From contig JAUJPG010000018.1 in NCBI GenBank assembly GCA_030447245.1, forward strand, positions 23,402-87,401: DNA of 64,000 nucleotides, read 5' to 3'. The stretch is from Chloroflexota bacterium (GTDB lineage: Bacteria; Chloroflexota; UBA6077; JACCZL01). The notes beneath the pieces were generated by a model. It did not search any database. It was not told the DNA's origin and saw nothing but the letters and a program-made list of their open reading frames with translations. Each line of letters starts with the position of its first letter. The first letter of the stretch is position 1. Below are positions 45,665 to 56,161 of the stretch, piece after piece. The translations under genes were made by a program, and so were the position numbers.

Positions 45665-46825
45665 ATGACGACCCAGGTCAAGACGGACGGCCGACCGTTA
45701 CAAACCGCGCTGTACGACCGACACATCGCGTCCAAAGCGCGGATGGTGGAGTTCGGCGGATGGAGCATGCCGATCCAGTATCGCGGCATCGTCGCCGAGC
45801 ACCAGGCCGTCCGGTCGTCCGTCGGTATGTTCGACCTGTCGCACATGGGCCGACTGCACGTCCGCGGCTCGCGGGCTGACGCGCTTGTCCAGTGGCTGAC
45901 AACCAACGATGTGAACCGCCTCGCTGCTGGACGTGCCCAGTATTCGCTCCTGTGCGACGCGCAGGGCAGGATCCTCGACGACGTTGTGGTCTACAACCTC
46001 GGGGACGAGATCCTGCTCGTCGTCAACGCCTCGAATCGGAAGAAGCTGCTCGCCTGGATGGCCGCACAGCAAGGGATCCAAGAGGCGAGCGACGCGACGA
46101 TCGTCGATGCCACCGCCAACACGGTCATGATCGGCGTGCAGGGGCCCGAGGCGTTGCACATCCTCCAGCCGCTGGTGGAAGGGCCACTGGCTGAGCTCCG
46201 CTACTACGCGATCATGGCTGCTAAGATCGCGGGCGTCGACGCCTTGGTCGCCCGGACGGGCTACACCGGCGAAGATGGCTTCGAGGTGATCGCCGCTTCC
46301 ACTGACGGACCTGGACTGTGGGATGTGCTGCATCAAACGCGGCATGGTGTTACGCCGACGGCGTGTGGGCTGGGGGCTCGCGACACGCTGCGCCTCGAAG
46401 CGGGCATGGCGTTGTATGGGCACGAGATCGATGAGCAGACGAATCCCTACGAGGCGGGATTGGGACGTGTGGTCAAACTTGACAAGGGCAAGTTCGTGAG
46501 CCATGAGGCGCTCTGGGAGGTCGCTGAGCGGGGTGCGGAGCGGCGTCTGGTTGGCTTCGAGCTGGTCGAGCAGGGCGTGCCTCGGCAGGACTATTCAATC
46601 ATCGCCAACGGGCAGCCGGTCGGTCGTGTCACCAGTGGCAACGTGTCCCCGACGCTCGGCCGTCCGATTGGCATGGGCTATGTGCCGGTGGCGCTCGGGG
46701 AGGTCGGGCAAGAGATCGCGGTCCAGATACGCGGTCGCGACGTGCCGGCGCGCGTCGTCGCGCTGCCCTTCTACGAGCATCGGACACAGCGAGTTCGCCG
46801 CGGCCCGCCTGAGCCTGGAGGTTAG
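45665..46825 (+). CDS. gcvT: Glycine cleavage system T protein (aminomethyltransferase)
   Basis: The 386-residue folate enzyme takes the aminomethyl group from lipoylated GcvH and makes methylene-tetrahydrofolate plus ammonia. 'MVEFGGWSMPIQY', 'GMFDLSHMGRL', 'WLTTNDVNRL', 'GVQGPEAL', 'ARTGYTGEDGFEV' and 'ARDTLRLEAGMALYGHEI' follow the family order, with the folate-binding Glu and Asp residues in place. ATG 45665 starts only a few bases after the predicted transcription start. gcvH follows after three bases. It is the first gene of the gcv operon. Confidence 0.95.
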   Translation: MTTQVKTDGRPLQTALYDRHIASKARMVEFGGWSMPIQYRGIVAEHQAVRSSVGMFDLSHMGRLHVRGSRADALVQWLTTNDVNRLAAGRAQYSLLCDAQGRILDDVVVYNLGDEILLVVNASNRKKLLAWMAAQQGIQEASDATIVDATANTVMIGVQGPEALHILQPLVEGPLAELRYYAIMAAKIAGVDALVARTGYTGEDGFEVIAASTDGPGLWDVLHQTRHGVTPTACGLGARDTLRLEAGMALYGHEIDEQTNPYEAGLGRVVKLDKGKFVSHEALWEVAERGAERRLVGFELVEQGVPRQDYSIIANGQPVGRVTSGNVSPTLGRPIGMGYVPVALGEVGQEIAVQIRGRDVPARVVALPFYEHRTQRVRRGPPEPGG

Positions 46826-46828
46826 CCA

Positions 46829-47209
46829 TTGGATCCCACCGATCGCCGTTACACCAAAGAGCACGAGTGGGTGAAGATCGAGCAAGAGCTTGCACTGATC
46901 GGGATCACCGACTTTGCTCAGGATCAGCTCGGCGACGTAGTCTACGTCGAACTCCCCAACGTTGGCGATCGGGTCGAGATGATGAAGCCATTCGGCGTCA
47001 TCGAGTCTGTCAAGACGGCCTCCGACCTGTACGCGCCGGTGAGCGGCGAGGTTATCGAGGTGAACCGCTCGCTGGTCGACGAGCCGCAAGTCGTAAACGA
47101 CGCCCCGTACGAGCGCGGATGGCTGATCAAGGTCAAGCCGGACGATGCCGCCCAGGTTGAGGAGTTGATGACCGCGGAGCAGTACGCCGAGAATGTCGGC
47201 GAGTCCTAG
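46829..47209 (+). CDS. gcvH: Glycine cleavage system H protein
   Basis: The 126-residue lipoyl carrier protein shuttles the aminomethyl and hydride groups between P, T and L proteins. It begins 'RRYTKEHEWVKIE' and has the lipoylation site in 'GVIESVKTASDLYAPVSG' (Lys62), then 'DEPQVVNDAPYERGWLIKV'. All are normal for the family. The start is a TTG at 46829, supported by TGGAGGTTAG upstream. It lies three bases after gcvT and 20 bases before gcvPA. No L protein (lpd) gene is in the window. Confidence 0.96.
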   Translation: MDPTDRRYTKEHEWVKIEQELALIGITDFAQDQLGDVVYVELPNVGDRVEMMKPFGVIESVKTASDLYAPVSGEVIEVNRSLVDEPQVVNDAPYERGWLIKVKPDDAAQVEELMTAEQYAENVGES

Positions 47210-47229
47210 AAAGCGAGTAGTCACTGCCC

Positions 47230-48609
47230 ATGGCGTTCGTCCCCCTCACCTCCGACGAGCGGCAGAGCATGCTCCAGGAGATCGGCGTCGCTGATGTCGC
47301 CGATCTCTTTGCGGATGTCCCCGCCCACGTCCGCTTCCCTCAGCTAGACGTGCCGTCGCCGCTGACCGAGATCGAGACCGTTCGCAAGATGACCGAGCTG
47401 GCGGAGCAGAACCGGCACGTGGGCCAACTTGCTTGCTTCATCGGAGCGGGCGCGTACAACCACTACGTCCCAAGCGTTGTCGGCCACATGATGGGACGCT
47501 CCGAGTTCTACACGTCCTACACACCGTACCAACCCGAGATGGCCCAGGGAACGCTCCAGTACATGTTCGAGTTCCAGAGCCTCGTGTGCGATCTGCTGGA
47601 GATGGACGTCGCGAACGGGTCGGTCTACGATGGACCGTCGGCTGCCGCGGAGGGCGTGCTGATGGCCCTCCGGATCACGCGTCGAGACCGCGTGGTCCTG
47701 GCCGGCTCGGTACACCCTGAGTATCGAGCCGTGGTGGCGAGCTACCTCGACGGGCGCGGCATCGACCTGGCGACGAGCGACGTCGGCCTGGATGGGCAAG
47801 GTCTCAGGGTCCGCTCGCCGGCTGAGCTGGTCGACGAGCGAACGGCCTGCTGCGTGGTGCAGCAGCCGGACTTCTTCGGCACCGTGCACGATCTAGATGA
47901 CCTCAGTCGCCGATGCCGAGAGGCCGGAGCACTGCTGATCGTCGCCGTAGCGGAGCCTGCATCACTCGGAATGCTAAAGCCGCCGGGAAGCTGGGGGGCC
48001 GACATTGCCGTGGGTGAAGGGCAGGGTCTTGGGCTGCCCCTGAACTTCGGCGGCCCTTACGTGGGCCTGATGGCGTGCAAGCAAGAGCATCTGCGTCATC
48101 TCCCCGGACGGATCGTCGGGGCGACGAACGATCACGACGGGCGACGCGGATTCGTCCTCACACTGCAAGCCCGCGAGCAGCACATCCGGCGGGAGAAGGC
48201 TACATCAAACATCTGCACGAGCCAGACCCTTCTGGCGCTGGGCGTGACGGTGTACCTCGCGACACTCGGACCGGAGGGTTTGCGCCAGGTGGCCGGCCTG
48301 TCGCACAAGAACGCCCGGGCTGCGCGCGACGCCATCGGCAAGCTGCCTGGATACGACATCTTGAGTGACGGGCCGTTCTTCAACGAGTTTACCGTTCGGT
48401 GTCCGATGGACGGTCCTGCGATGCGCGCCGCGCTGCTCGAGCGGAGCATATTGGGCGGGTACCCGCTCGCGCGTGACTATCCTGGTCTGGACGATGCGCT
48501 CGTGTTCTGCTGCACGGAGCGCACGACGGCTGCCGAGATCGAGCAGTTGGTGACCGCGCTCGGGGAGATCGGAGCTGCACAGTGGTCGAGCCGCTCCTCT
48601 CCGAGCTGA
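47230..48609 (+). CDS. gcvPA: Glycine dehydrogenase (decarboxylating) subunit 1
   Basis: The 459-residue N-terminal half of the split P protein decarboxylates glycine together with GcvPB. It has the family N-terminus 'FVPLTSDERQSML', 'FIGAGAYNHYVPSVVGHM', 'TPYQPEMAQGTLQYMFEFQ', 'YDGPSAAAEGVLMALR', a 'FVLTLQAREQHIRREKATSNICTSQTL' segment and 'GPFFNEF'. No PLP lysine is expected in this half. It overlaps gcvPB by 28 bases, keeping the two subunits in step. The split form is usual in Chloroflexota, Firmicutes and archaea. Confidence 0.95.
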   Translation: MAFVPLTSDERQSMLQEIGVADVADLFADVPAHVRFPQLDVPSPLTEIETVRKMTELAEQNRHVGQLACFIGAGAYNHYVPSVVGHMMGRSEFYTSYTPYQPEMAQGTLQYMFEFQSLVCDLLEMDVANGSVYDGPSAAAEGVLMALRITRRDRVVLAGSVHPEYRAVVASYLDGRGIDLATSDVGLDGQGLRVRSPAELVDERTACCVVQQPDFFGTVHDLDDLSRRCREAGALLIVAVAEPASLGMLKPPGSWGADIAVGEGQGLGLPLNFGGPYVGLMACKQEHLRHLPGRIVGATNDHDGRRGFVLTLQAREQHIRREKATSNICTSQTLLALGVTVYLATLGPEGLRQVAGLSHKNARAARDAIGKLPGYDILSDGPFFNEFTVRCPMDGPAMRAALLERSILGGYPLARDYPGLDDALVFCCTERTTAAEIEQLVTALGEIGAAQWSSRSSPS

Positions 48610-50057
48610 GTCGAGCGGGGCGTGTCGGGCAGCGCTTCGCCGCTCCCGAAGGCTGTCTCGACGCGACTGGCGACTTGCCCGCCGGGCTTCTCCGCGACAC
48701 GCTCCCGCTGCCTGAGCTCGGCGAGCTGGACGTGGTTCGTCACTTCACTCATCTCTCGACGATGAATCATTCGATCGACGCGGGCTTCTACCCACTCGGG
48801 TCGTGCACGATGAAGTACAACCCGAAAGTCAACGAGGACGTGGCGCGCCTGCCTGGATTCGCTCAGCTTCACCCCTACCAGCCGGACGAGAGTGTCCAGG
48901 GAGCGCTGCAGGTGATGGCCGAACTTGGCGACCTGCTGGCAGCAATCACCGGTTTTGAAGCGGTCACGTTGCAACCTGCCGCGGGTGCTCAGGCAGAGTT
49001 GTGCGGGATGCTGCTGATCCGCGCCTTCCATCGAGCACGCGGCGACAAACGGCGCACCAAGGTGCTAATCCCGGACTCGGCGCACGGCACCAACCCTGCG
49101 ACGGCCGCGATGTGCGGCTACAGCACCGTTTCGATCCCGACCGATCGGCGCGGCAACGTCGACCTCGCGAGACTCAGGGACGAGGCGGACGACGAAACCG
49201 TCGGCCTGATGCTGACAAACCCGAACACGCTGGGCCTATTCGAGCAGGAGATTTTCGAGGTGGCCGAGACGATCCACAAGGCTGGCGGGCTGGTCTACGG
49301 AGACGGCGCCAATCTGAACGCAATCATCGGAGCGGTGAAGCCCGGCCAACTCGGCTTCGACGTGCTGCACATCAATACTCACAAGACCTTCTCGACGCCC
49401 CACGGTGGCGGAGGGCCCGGCTGCGGGCCAGTCGTGGCGCGCGACTTCCTGGAGCCCTTCCTGCCCAGACCCGTCGTGGCACGGCGGCCGACGGGCGAAC
49501 TGTTCCTGGACTGGGATCGGCCCCAGTCGATCGGCGAGCTGAAGGGGTTCTGGGGGCATTTCGGTGTGATGGCGCGGGCGCTCACCTACCTCGCACTCCA
49601 GGGCGACCAGGGCATCCGCGACATCAGTGGGGCGGCTGTGCTAAATGCCAACTACCTGCGAGCGCGGCTGGCCGACGTGTACGATATTCCCTTCGACCGG
49701 ACCTGTATGCACGAGTTTGTGGCCTCGGGGCGCCGACAACGCCAGCACGGCGTCCGCACGCTGGACATCGCCAAGCGCTTGATTGACTTCGACATTCATC
49801 CGCCCACGGTGTACTTTCCCTTGATCGTTGAAGAGGCGATCATGATCGAGCCCACCGAAGCGGAGAACAAGGACACTCTGGACCGATTCGCGGACGTCAT
49901 GCTTCAGATAGCGCGCGAGGCGGAGGAAGCGCCAGAGATGATCCGTGCCGCGCCTCACGCGCGCACTGTGGGCCGACTGGACGAGGTGGCGGCGGCGCGC
50001 AAGCCGATGCTTCGGTGGCCGCGGTCCGACGGGGAACACCTGGAGGCGCGCGCCTGA
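48582..50057 (+). CDS. gcvPB: Glycine dehydrogenase (decarboxylating) subunit 2
   Basis: The 491-residue PLP-containing half of the split P protein. The PLP lysine is in 'HINTHKTFSTPHGGGGPG' (Lys at about 267). Also present are 'THLSTMNHSIDAGFYPLGSCTMKYNPK', 'LQPAAGAQAEL', 'DSAHGTNPATAAMCG' and 'VYGDGANLNAI'. It works with GcvPA, GcvH and GcvT in glycine oxidation or, run backwards, glycine synthesis. The GTG 48582 start overlaps gcvPA. oppD begins 47 bases further on, so read-through to the transporter genes is possible but not needed. Confidence 0.95.
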   Translation: MVEPLLSELSRAGRVGQRFAAPEGCLDATGDLPAGLLRDTLPLPELGELDVVRHFTHLSTMNHSIDAGFYPLGSCTMKYNPKVNEDVARLPGFAQLHPYQPDESVQGALQVMAELGDLLAAITGFEAVTLQPAAGAQAELCGMLLIRAFHRARGDKRRTKVLIPDSAHGTNPATAAMCGYSTVSIPTDRRGNVDLARLRDEADDETVGLMLTNPNTLGLFEQEIFEVAETIHKAGGLVYGDGANLNAIIGAVKPGQLGFDVLHINTHKTFSTPHGGGGPGCGPVVARDFLEPFLPRPVVARRPTGELFLDWDRPQSIGELKGFWGHFGVMARALTYLALQGDQGIRDISGAAVLNANYLRARLADVYDIPFDRTCMHEFVASGRRQRQHGVRTLDIAKRLIDFDIHPPTVYFPLIVEEAIMIEPTEAENKDTLDRFADVMLQIAREAEEAPEMIRAAPHARTVGRLDEVAAARKPMLRWPRSDGEHLEARA

Positions 50058-50104
50058 TGGCGACGGGGGCTGGTGCAACACGCACGTGGTGAGGAGGGTA
50101 TGAC

Positions 50105-51099
<995 letters not shown>

Positions 51100-51100
<1 letters not shown>

Positions 51101-52260
51101 TGGCGACGGAAGACGTAGCGCGGTCGACGGCCAGTCCGGCGACGAACGGCGGGGGCGAGACGCTGCTGAGCGTCGAGAACCTGAAGATGTATTTCCCAAT
51201 CACTCAGGGGATCATCTTGCAGCGCCAGGTTGGCGCGGTGAAGGCGGTCGACGACATCAGCTTCACGATCAAAGATGGTGAGACGCTTGGTCTCGTGGGG
51301 GAATCGGGCTGCGGTAAGTCGACGACGGGCCGGGCCATCCTCCAACTGTATAAGCCTACCGAGGGACGAGTGATCTTCGGGGGACGGGATCTGGTGAAGC
51401 TCAAGGGTGGCGAGATGCGCCGGATGCGGCGCGAAGTTCAGATGATCTTCCAGGACCCGTATGCATCGCTCAACCCGCGAATGACGGTTGGGAGCATCAT
51501 CGGCGAGCCGCTGGAGATTCATAATCTCGCGAAGGGCAACGCCAAGCAGGAGCGAGTACAAGAGCTGCTACGAATTGTCGGCCTGAATCCCTACTTCGCG
51601 AACCGCTACCCACACGAGTTCAGCGGGGGTCAGCGGCAGCGGATCGGCATTGCGCGGGCGCTCGCGGTCGAGCCGAAATTCATCGTCTGTGACGAGCCGA
51701 TCAGCGCGCTCGACGTCTCGATCCAGGCGCAAATTATCAATCTGCTCGAAGAGCTCCAGGGCAGGCTAGGACTGACCTATTTGTTCATCGCCCACGACCT
51801 GGCCGTGGTCCGGCACATTAGCGACCGGGTAGCGGTGATGTACTTGGGCAAGATTGTCGAATTGACCGACCGCAATTCGGTTTTCGAGAATCCGCTGCAC
51901 CCCTACACCCGCGCCCTACTCTCGGCTGTCCCGGTCCCAGATCCCGTGCTCGAGAAGCAGCGGACTCGCATCATCTTGACGGGTGACGTCCCGAGCCCGG
52001 TCAATCCACCGCCAGCCTGCCGCTTCAACACGCGCTGCCCGTACGCCGAGGAGAACTGCCGCACGGACGAACCGTTGCTGACTCAGGTCAAGCCTGGTCA
52101 CTGGGCGGCCTGCCACTACTGGGATGAGATCGAGCGCGGCAGCAAGCGTCTCACGGGCCAGGCCGAGATCGGCAAGACTGGCGAAGTCAGCGCCACGCCG
52201 GAGGTCTCGGGGCAGGTCGGCGTTGTGGGCGGGACGAACGGGGCGACCACCCACACTTAG
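51100..52260 (+). CDS. oppF: Oligopeptide/dipeptide ABC transporter ATP-binding protein (OppF type)
   Basis: This second ABC ATPase has 386 residues: Walker A '[18 protein letters not shown]', '[18 protein letters not shown]', signature '[16 protein letters not shown]', Walker B '[14 protein letters not shown]', H-loop '[13 protein letters not shown]', and the oligo_HPY tail with '[14 protein letters not shown]'. The start ATG shares one base with the oppD stop (TAATG). A 45-residue Gly/Thr-rich C-terminal tail follows the last conserved block. The stop overlaps that of the convergent HEAT-repeat gene by four bases. Confidence 0.92.
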
Positions 52261-53180
52261 AGCGCAAGCGGGTCGTCCTCCACAGCGATCTGGCTAAGAG
52301 CCTTGGTGACCGCGTCCCGGACGGCGGTGCGTTTGTCATCGAGAGCATAGATCAGGGCATCTCGTGCCTCGTCGCCCCCGATTTCTCCGAGAGCCGAGAT
52401 TGCTGCCAACTGGACGTCCACGGACGGATCTTCGAGGAGACGGATGGCCATCGGCACGAAGCGCTGATCCGCCATCTCTCCACATGCGCGGGCCACCTCT
52501 TCCCGCGCCCGGGCATCGACGTTGATGGATTGTTCGGCGAGAACGCCGCGCCAGGCCACATCTGCCGTCCTCCCAATCGCCCGGATGGCGCTACATTGCA
52601 GCTCCGGGTCATCGAGTGCGTGGCGGATCACGTCGTCGACCCGGTCATCGCTGATGTAGCCCAGGGCCGCGAGCGCCTCCTGCCGAACGTCAAGCGCCTC
52701 GTCAGCACGGTTCAAGATGGCGAGCAAGTTCTCGATCAGTGCGGCGACTTGGTCAGGCTCGAGGTCGCCCAACTCAGCTCTGAGGGCGTAAGGGGCGAGC
52801 GCCCTGGAGCTGGCGACCCGCACACTCGCGTCGGAATCGCTCGCCGCCAGCGGCAAGAGATCACCGAGAAGTACCGCTCCGCAATCCTCAACGATTGCCT
52901 CTATAGCGGTTCGGCGGACGGTGGGCTCAGGGTCATGAAGAGCCAGTCCGTACACGGCATTGAACTCGAACCGCGCGGAATTGGTCTCCACCGCGTGCAG
53001 CTCGATGAGAAGGCGGATCCGCTCGGTTGGGCCGAGCTCGTGCCAACCAGGCTCGAACGCTGAGATTGCGCGGGCATCAAGATGCGACAACGCCGTAAGT
53101 TGATCCGTGCTGAGCATCTCGCCGCGGCGGGCCGACGCAAGCGCTTCTTCTGGAGTGGTGTGTTCCGGGTCGAGAGACAT
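52257..53180 (-). CDS. HEAT-repeat protein (PBS-lyase-like repeats)
   Basis: The 307-residue all-helical protein is made of about seven HEAT repeats of roughly 30-35 residues with the recurring 'ALGEIGG..A...L..AL.D' pattern ('[21 protein letters not shown]', '[18 protein letters not shown]', '[17 protein letters not shown]'). Such scaffolds bind proteins; nothing marks it as a true phycobilin lyase. It lies 49 bases downstream of proS on the same strand and is probably co-transcribed. The C-terminal overlap with oppF is only four bases. A specific function cannot be assigned. Confidence 0.75.
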   Translation of the reverse strand: MSLDPEHTTPEEALASARRGEMLSTDQLTALSHLDARAISAFEPGWHELGPTERIRLLIELHAVETNSARFEFNAVYGLALHDPEPTVRRTAIEAIVEDCGAVLLGDLLPLAASDSDASVRVASSRALAPYALRAELGDLEPDQVAALIENLLAILNRADEALDVRQEALAALGYISDDRVDDVIRHALDDPELQCSAIRAIGRTADVAWRGVLAEQSINVDARAREEVARACGEMADQRFVPMAIRLLEDPSVDVQLAAISALGEIGGDEARDALIYALDDKRTAVRDAVTKALSQIAVEDDPLAL

Positions 53181-53229
53181 GGCTCAGCTTTCTGCGAACG
53201 GAACAGCTTCGCCGATGATGCCCCCGTCG

Positions 53230-54693
53230 CTAGTAGGCGCGGGCAAATAGGGCGCGCGCGTAGCTTGACCGACCGTCGACGATACAGGTGCCCTCTTCAG
53301 CCGGCTCGTCCAGCGGAAGGCAACGGATTGTCGCACCAGTTTTCTCCTTGATGCGTGCCTCGCACACCGCTGCGCCACACCAGTGCGCGCGAATAAAGCC
53401 ACGCGGGCCATCCATGATCTGGGTGAACTCGTCCAGTGTGTTCGATATTCGAGTTTGCGCTTCCCGCGCCGCGAGAGCGCGCTTGAACAGCCCGCTTTGC
53501 GCATCTTCGAGCGTTCGGCCAATGGTCCCCGCGAGCGAAGTCCAGGGGACGGCCCGCTTCTCGGGGCGACCGATATTTGGGTCATCCCGGCGGACAAGGA
53601 TTGCTTGTTCGCTGGCGATGTCGCGGGGGCCGAGCTCCAGTCGGATCGGCACGCCGCGCAAAGTCCATTCGTTGTGCTTCCACCCAATCTGCTTTTCTTC
53701 GGACCAATCAACCTCGACGCGCGTCGTGTTGGAAAGCTCGCGCTGGAGACGTTCGGCCGCATCCCGCACCGCGCCGCGGTCGGCCCCCTTCCCGCCCCAG
53801 ATCGGCAGGATGGCAACCTGGACCGGAGCAACGCGTGGCGGCAGGACGAGTCCACCATCGTCGCCGTGCTCGAGAATGGTCGCCCCGATAACGCGCGTGC
53901 TCAGACCCCAGCTTGTGGTCCATGCCAGGCGCCGCTCGCCATCAAGGTCCTGGAAGCTGATGTCGAAGGCCCTCGCAAAGTTCTGCCCGAGGAAGTGCGA
54001 TGTACCGCTCTGTAACGCGCGGCCGCCCGGCATCAGCGCTTCGATGGTGTAGGTCGCGTCAGCGCCAGGAAACTTTTCCGCCTCCGACTTGCGGCCCTTG
54101 ATGACGGGCAGCGCAAGCTCGGTTTCGACGAAGTCGCGGTACACCTCCAGCATACGCATCGTCTCTTCTTGAGCCTCATCGGCCGCACGGTGGGCCGTAT
54201 GGCCCTCCTGCCACAAGAACTCGGTGGTCCGCAGGAACGGCATTGTCCGCTTCTCCCAGCGAACAACATTTGCCCACTGGTTGATCAGGATTGGCAGGTC
54301 GCGCCAGGATTGAACCCACTTGCTGTACATCGTCCCAATGATGGCCTCGGACGTTGGCCGGATCGCGAGCCGCTCGTCGAGCTTCTCGCCACCGGCCTCG
54401 GTGACCCAGGCGACCTGGGGCGAGAACCCCTCGACGTGCTCGGCCTCGCGGAGAAGGAGGCTCTCTGGCACGAAGATTGGGAAGTACGCGTTGCGGTGAC
54501 CCGTGGCCTTGAATCGCTTGTCAAGCAGCGCTTGCATATTCTCCCAGAGGGCGAAACCGTACGGGCGGATCACCATGCACCCGCGGACCGGCGAGTAGTC
54601 GGCCAGCTCTGCCTTGGCTATGAGCGCGGCATACCAGCCTTCTTCGTGTCGACCCGGCAACTCTTCCACGAAATCTTTGCCCCGAGCTGTCAC
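53230..54693 (-). CDS. proS: Prolyl-tRNA synthetase, archaeal/eukaryote-like type
   Basis: The 487-residue class II synthetase charges tRNA-Pro. Motif 2 and neighbours read 'NQWANVVRWEKRTMPFLRTTEFLWQEGHTAH', and motif 3 is 'DGERRLAWTTSWGLSTRVIG'. There is no large editing insertion between motifs 2 and 3, and an extra C-terminal zinc-type domain ends in 'ALFARAY' with the terminal Tyr of archaeal-type ProRS. This type occurs in Chloroflexota, Deinococcus-Thermus and some Firmicutes. GTG 54693 has a GGGGGAG ribosome-binding site; the in-frame codon at 54735 would lie inside the leader hairpin. Confidence 0.93.
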   Translation of the reverse strand: MTARGKDFVEELPGRHEEGWYAALIAKAELADYSPVRGCMVIRPYGFALWENMQALLDKRFKATGHRNAYFPIFVPESLLLREAEHVEGFSPQVAWVTEAGGEKLDERLAIRPTSEAIIGTMYSKWVQSWRDLPILINQWANVVRWEKRTMPFLRTTEFLWQEGHTAHRAADEAQEETMRMLEVYRDFVETELALPVIKGRKSEAEKFPGADATYTIEALMPGGRALQSGTSHFLGQNFARAFDISFQDLDGERRLAWTTSWGLSTRVIGATILEHGDDGGLVLPPRVAPVQVAILPIWGGKGADRGAVRDAAERLQRELSNTTRVEVDWSEEKQIGWKHNEWTLRGVPIRLELGPRDIASEQAILVRRDDPNIGRPEKRAVPWTSLAGTIGRTLEDAQSGLFKRALAAREAQTRISNTLDEFTQIMDGPRGFIRAHWCGAAVCEARIKEKTGATIRCLPLDEPAEEGTCIVDGRSSYARALFARAY

Positions 54694-54724
54694 CGACTCT
54701 CCCCCTGCACACCGTGTAGCAAAG

Positions 54725-54747
54725 CGCCCCTCCACATTGGAGGGGCG
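54725..54747 (-). terminator. Hairpin in the proS leader
   Basis: CGCCCCTCC (54725-54733) pairs with GGAGGGGCG (54739-54747) around a five-base loop: nine base pairs, about 32 bases upstream of the proS start. On the minus strand it is followed by CTTTGC, so it could act as an attenuator. No T-box consensus is present in the leader. Confidence 0.4.
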
Positions 54748-54798
54748 GCACGGCGGCTGTGGCGCGGTCCGCTACTGCGTGACCCCACGCGTCACGGA

Positions 54799-54828
54799 AT
54801 TCTATCGAGCGTGCCGGACGGCTAGCAA
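54799..54828 (-). promoter_or_regulatory. Putative promoter of proS
   Basis: On the minus strand TTGCTA (54828-54823) and TAGAAT (54804-54799) are 18 bases apart. Transcription would begin near 54792, giving a leader of about 100 bases that includes the hairpin at 54725-54747. Confidence 0.5.
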
Positions 54829-54842
54829 CTGACCTGGGGCAC

Positions 54843-54851
54843 TGGTATACT
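54843..54851 (+). promoter_or_regulatory. Putative extended -10 promoter of alr
   Basis: TGGTATACT at 54843-54851 is an extended -10; no -35 match is clear. Transcription near 54858 would leave a leader of about 57 bases to ATG 54915, which has AAGGCGGG just upstream. It diverges from the proS promoter. Confidence 0.5.
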
Positions 54852-54914
54852 GGCGCGCGGCGCGTCGGCCGCGGATGCCCGACCGGACCGTTCCTGGGGG
54901 ACACCAAGGCGGGC

Positions 54915-56138
54915 ATGTCAGCCGACCTCGATGAGCGTTATCAGGCCAGGTTGAGCGGAACACCATGCTGGCTTGACGTCGACCTGGACGCCGTGTCGGA
55001 GAACGCGCGGGCGATTGGGTCGCTGCTCGGGCCGGGCACCGACGTGTGTGCCGTCGTTAAGGCCGACGCGTATGGCCTCGGCCTCGTCGAAGTCGCTCGA
55101 GCTGCGCTGGACGGGGGCGCCCGGCGGTTGGCCGTCGCGCGGGTGGAAGAGGGTGCACGGCTGCGCTCGGCCGACGTGACTGCGCCTATCTTGCTCATCG
55201 CCGGATTCGCTGCCGCCGAGGCTGACGAGATCGTGCGGTGTCGACTGACACCGACGGTGGTACAGCTAGAAGACGCGCTCACACTCGGGAGAGCGGCCGG
55301 GCGCAGAGGTACCGTACTGCCAGTGCACGTCGAAGTGGATACGGGGCTGACCCGCTACGGCGCGACGGCGCCCGAGGCACACCAGCTCGCACGGTTCATT
55401 GGCAGCTTGCCCAGCCTGCGCCTTGAAGGCGTGTACACGCACTTTGCCGCGGCCGACGACGCCAGCCTCGAATTCACTCGAGAGCAGCTGGAACGGCTAC
55501 GTCTCTTTGAGGACGCGCTCGCGCTTGAGGGCCTTCGACCCGAGGTGGTCCACGCAGCCAATAGCGCTGGTGTACTCGCCGCACCGAAGGCCCGAAGAGA
55601 CCTCGTGCGGGTTGGACTCACGCTTTCTGGCCACTATCCGTCGGAGCACGTCCCGCGCCCGATTCACCTCCGCCCCGCCGTTGCGTTCCGCGCCCGTGTC
55701 TTGAGGGTCCAGGACATCCCGGCGGGCACGACGATTGGCTACGGGCGCACCTTCCAGGCTGGGCGGCGGATGCGCGTCGCGCTCCTGGCGGCAGGCTACG
55801 CAGACGGAGTTCCGCGGGCCCACGTTCCGAGGGGCCAGGCGCTCATACATGCCGCCAGAGTCCCACTGATCGGGCGGGTCTCGATGGACCAGTGCGTCGT
55901 GGATGTCGAGGCCGTGCCGGGGGTCCAGCCGGGCGGGGTTGCCACCCTCTTTGGGCGCGACGACGACGGCGAGATCGGCCTCGACGAATATGCGTCCTGG
56001 TCCGACACGATCGGCCACGAGGCTCTCTGCAGAATAGGCGTTCGAGTGCCCCGCCGCTATCAACGCGGCGGGAAGATCTGGTGGGGGAGCTTGCGTGATG
56101 ACGCCGGTACGGCGGCAATGGTGATTGGATCTCACTAG
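54915..56138 (+). CDS. alr: Alanine racemase
   Basis: The 407-residue PLP enzyme makes D-alanine for peptidoglycan. The PLP lysine is in 'AVVKADAYGLG' (about residue 49; the usual next His is Leu here). 'HVEVDTGLTRYGA', 'ANSAGVL', the phosphate-contacting 'TIGYGRTF', the region of the catalytic Tyr 'AGYADGVPR' and 'GRVSMDQCVVDV' are all present. The C-terminus runs about 20 residues past the normal end. It is transcribed alone and diverges from proS. The D-Ala it makes is the residue removed by the VanY-type enzyme at 4083. Confidence 0.94.
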   Translation: MSADLDERYQARLSGTPCWLDVDLDAVSENARAIGSLLGPGTDVCAVVKADAYGLGLVEVARAALDGGARRLAVARVEEGARLRSADVTAPILLIAGFAAAEADEIVRCRLTPTVVQLEDALTLGRAAGRRGTVLPVHVEVDTGLTRYGATAPEAHQLARFIGSLPSLRLEGVYTHFAAADDASLEFTREQLERLRLFEDALALEGLRPEVVHAANSAGVLAAPKARRDLVRVGLTLSGHYPSEHVPRPIHLRPAVAFRARVLRVQDIPAGTTIGYGRTFQAGRRMRVALLAAGYADGVPRAHVPRGQALIHAARVPLIGRVSMDQCVVDVEAVPGVQPGGVATLFGRDDDGEIGLDEYASWSDTIGHEALCRIGVRVPRRYQRGGKIWWGSLRDDAGTAAMVIGSH

Positions 56139-56161
56139 CGCCGACGACGAGACAAGCGTGG

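Noticed and set aside
54700..54800. T-box leader ahead of proS
   Set aside because: The leader is only about 100 bases and lacks the T-box consensus and specifier loop; only a simple hairpin is present.
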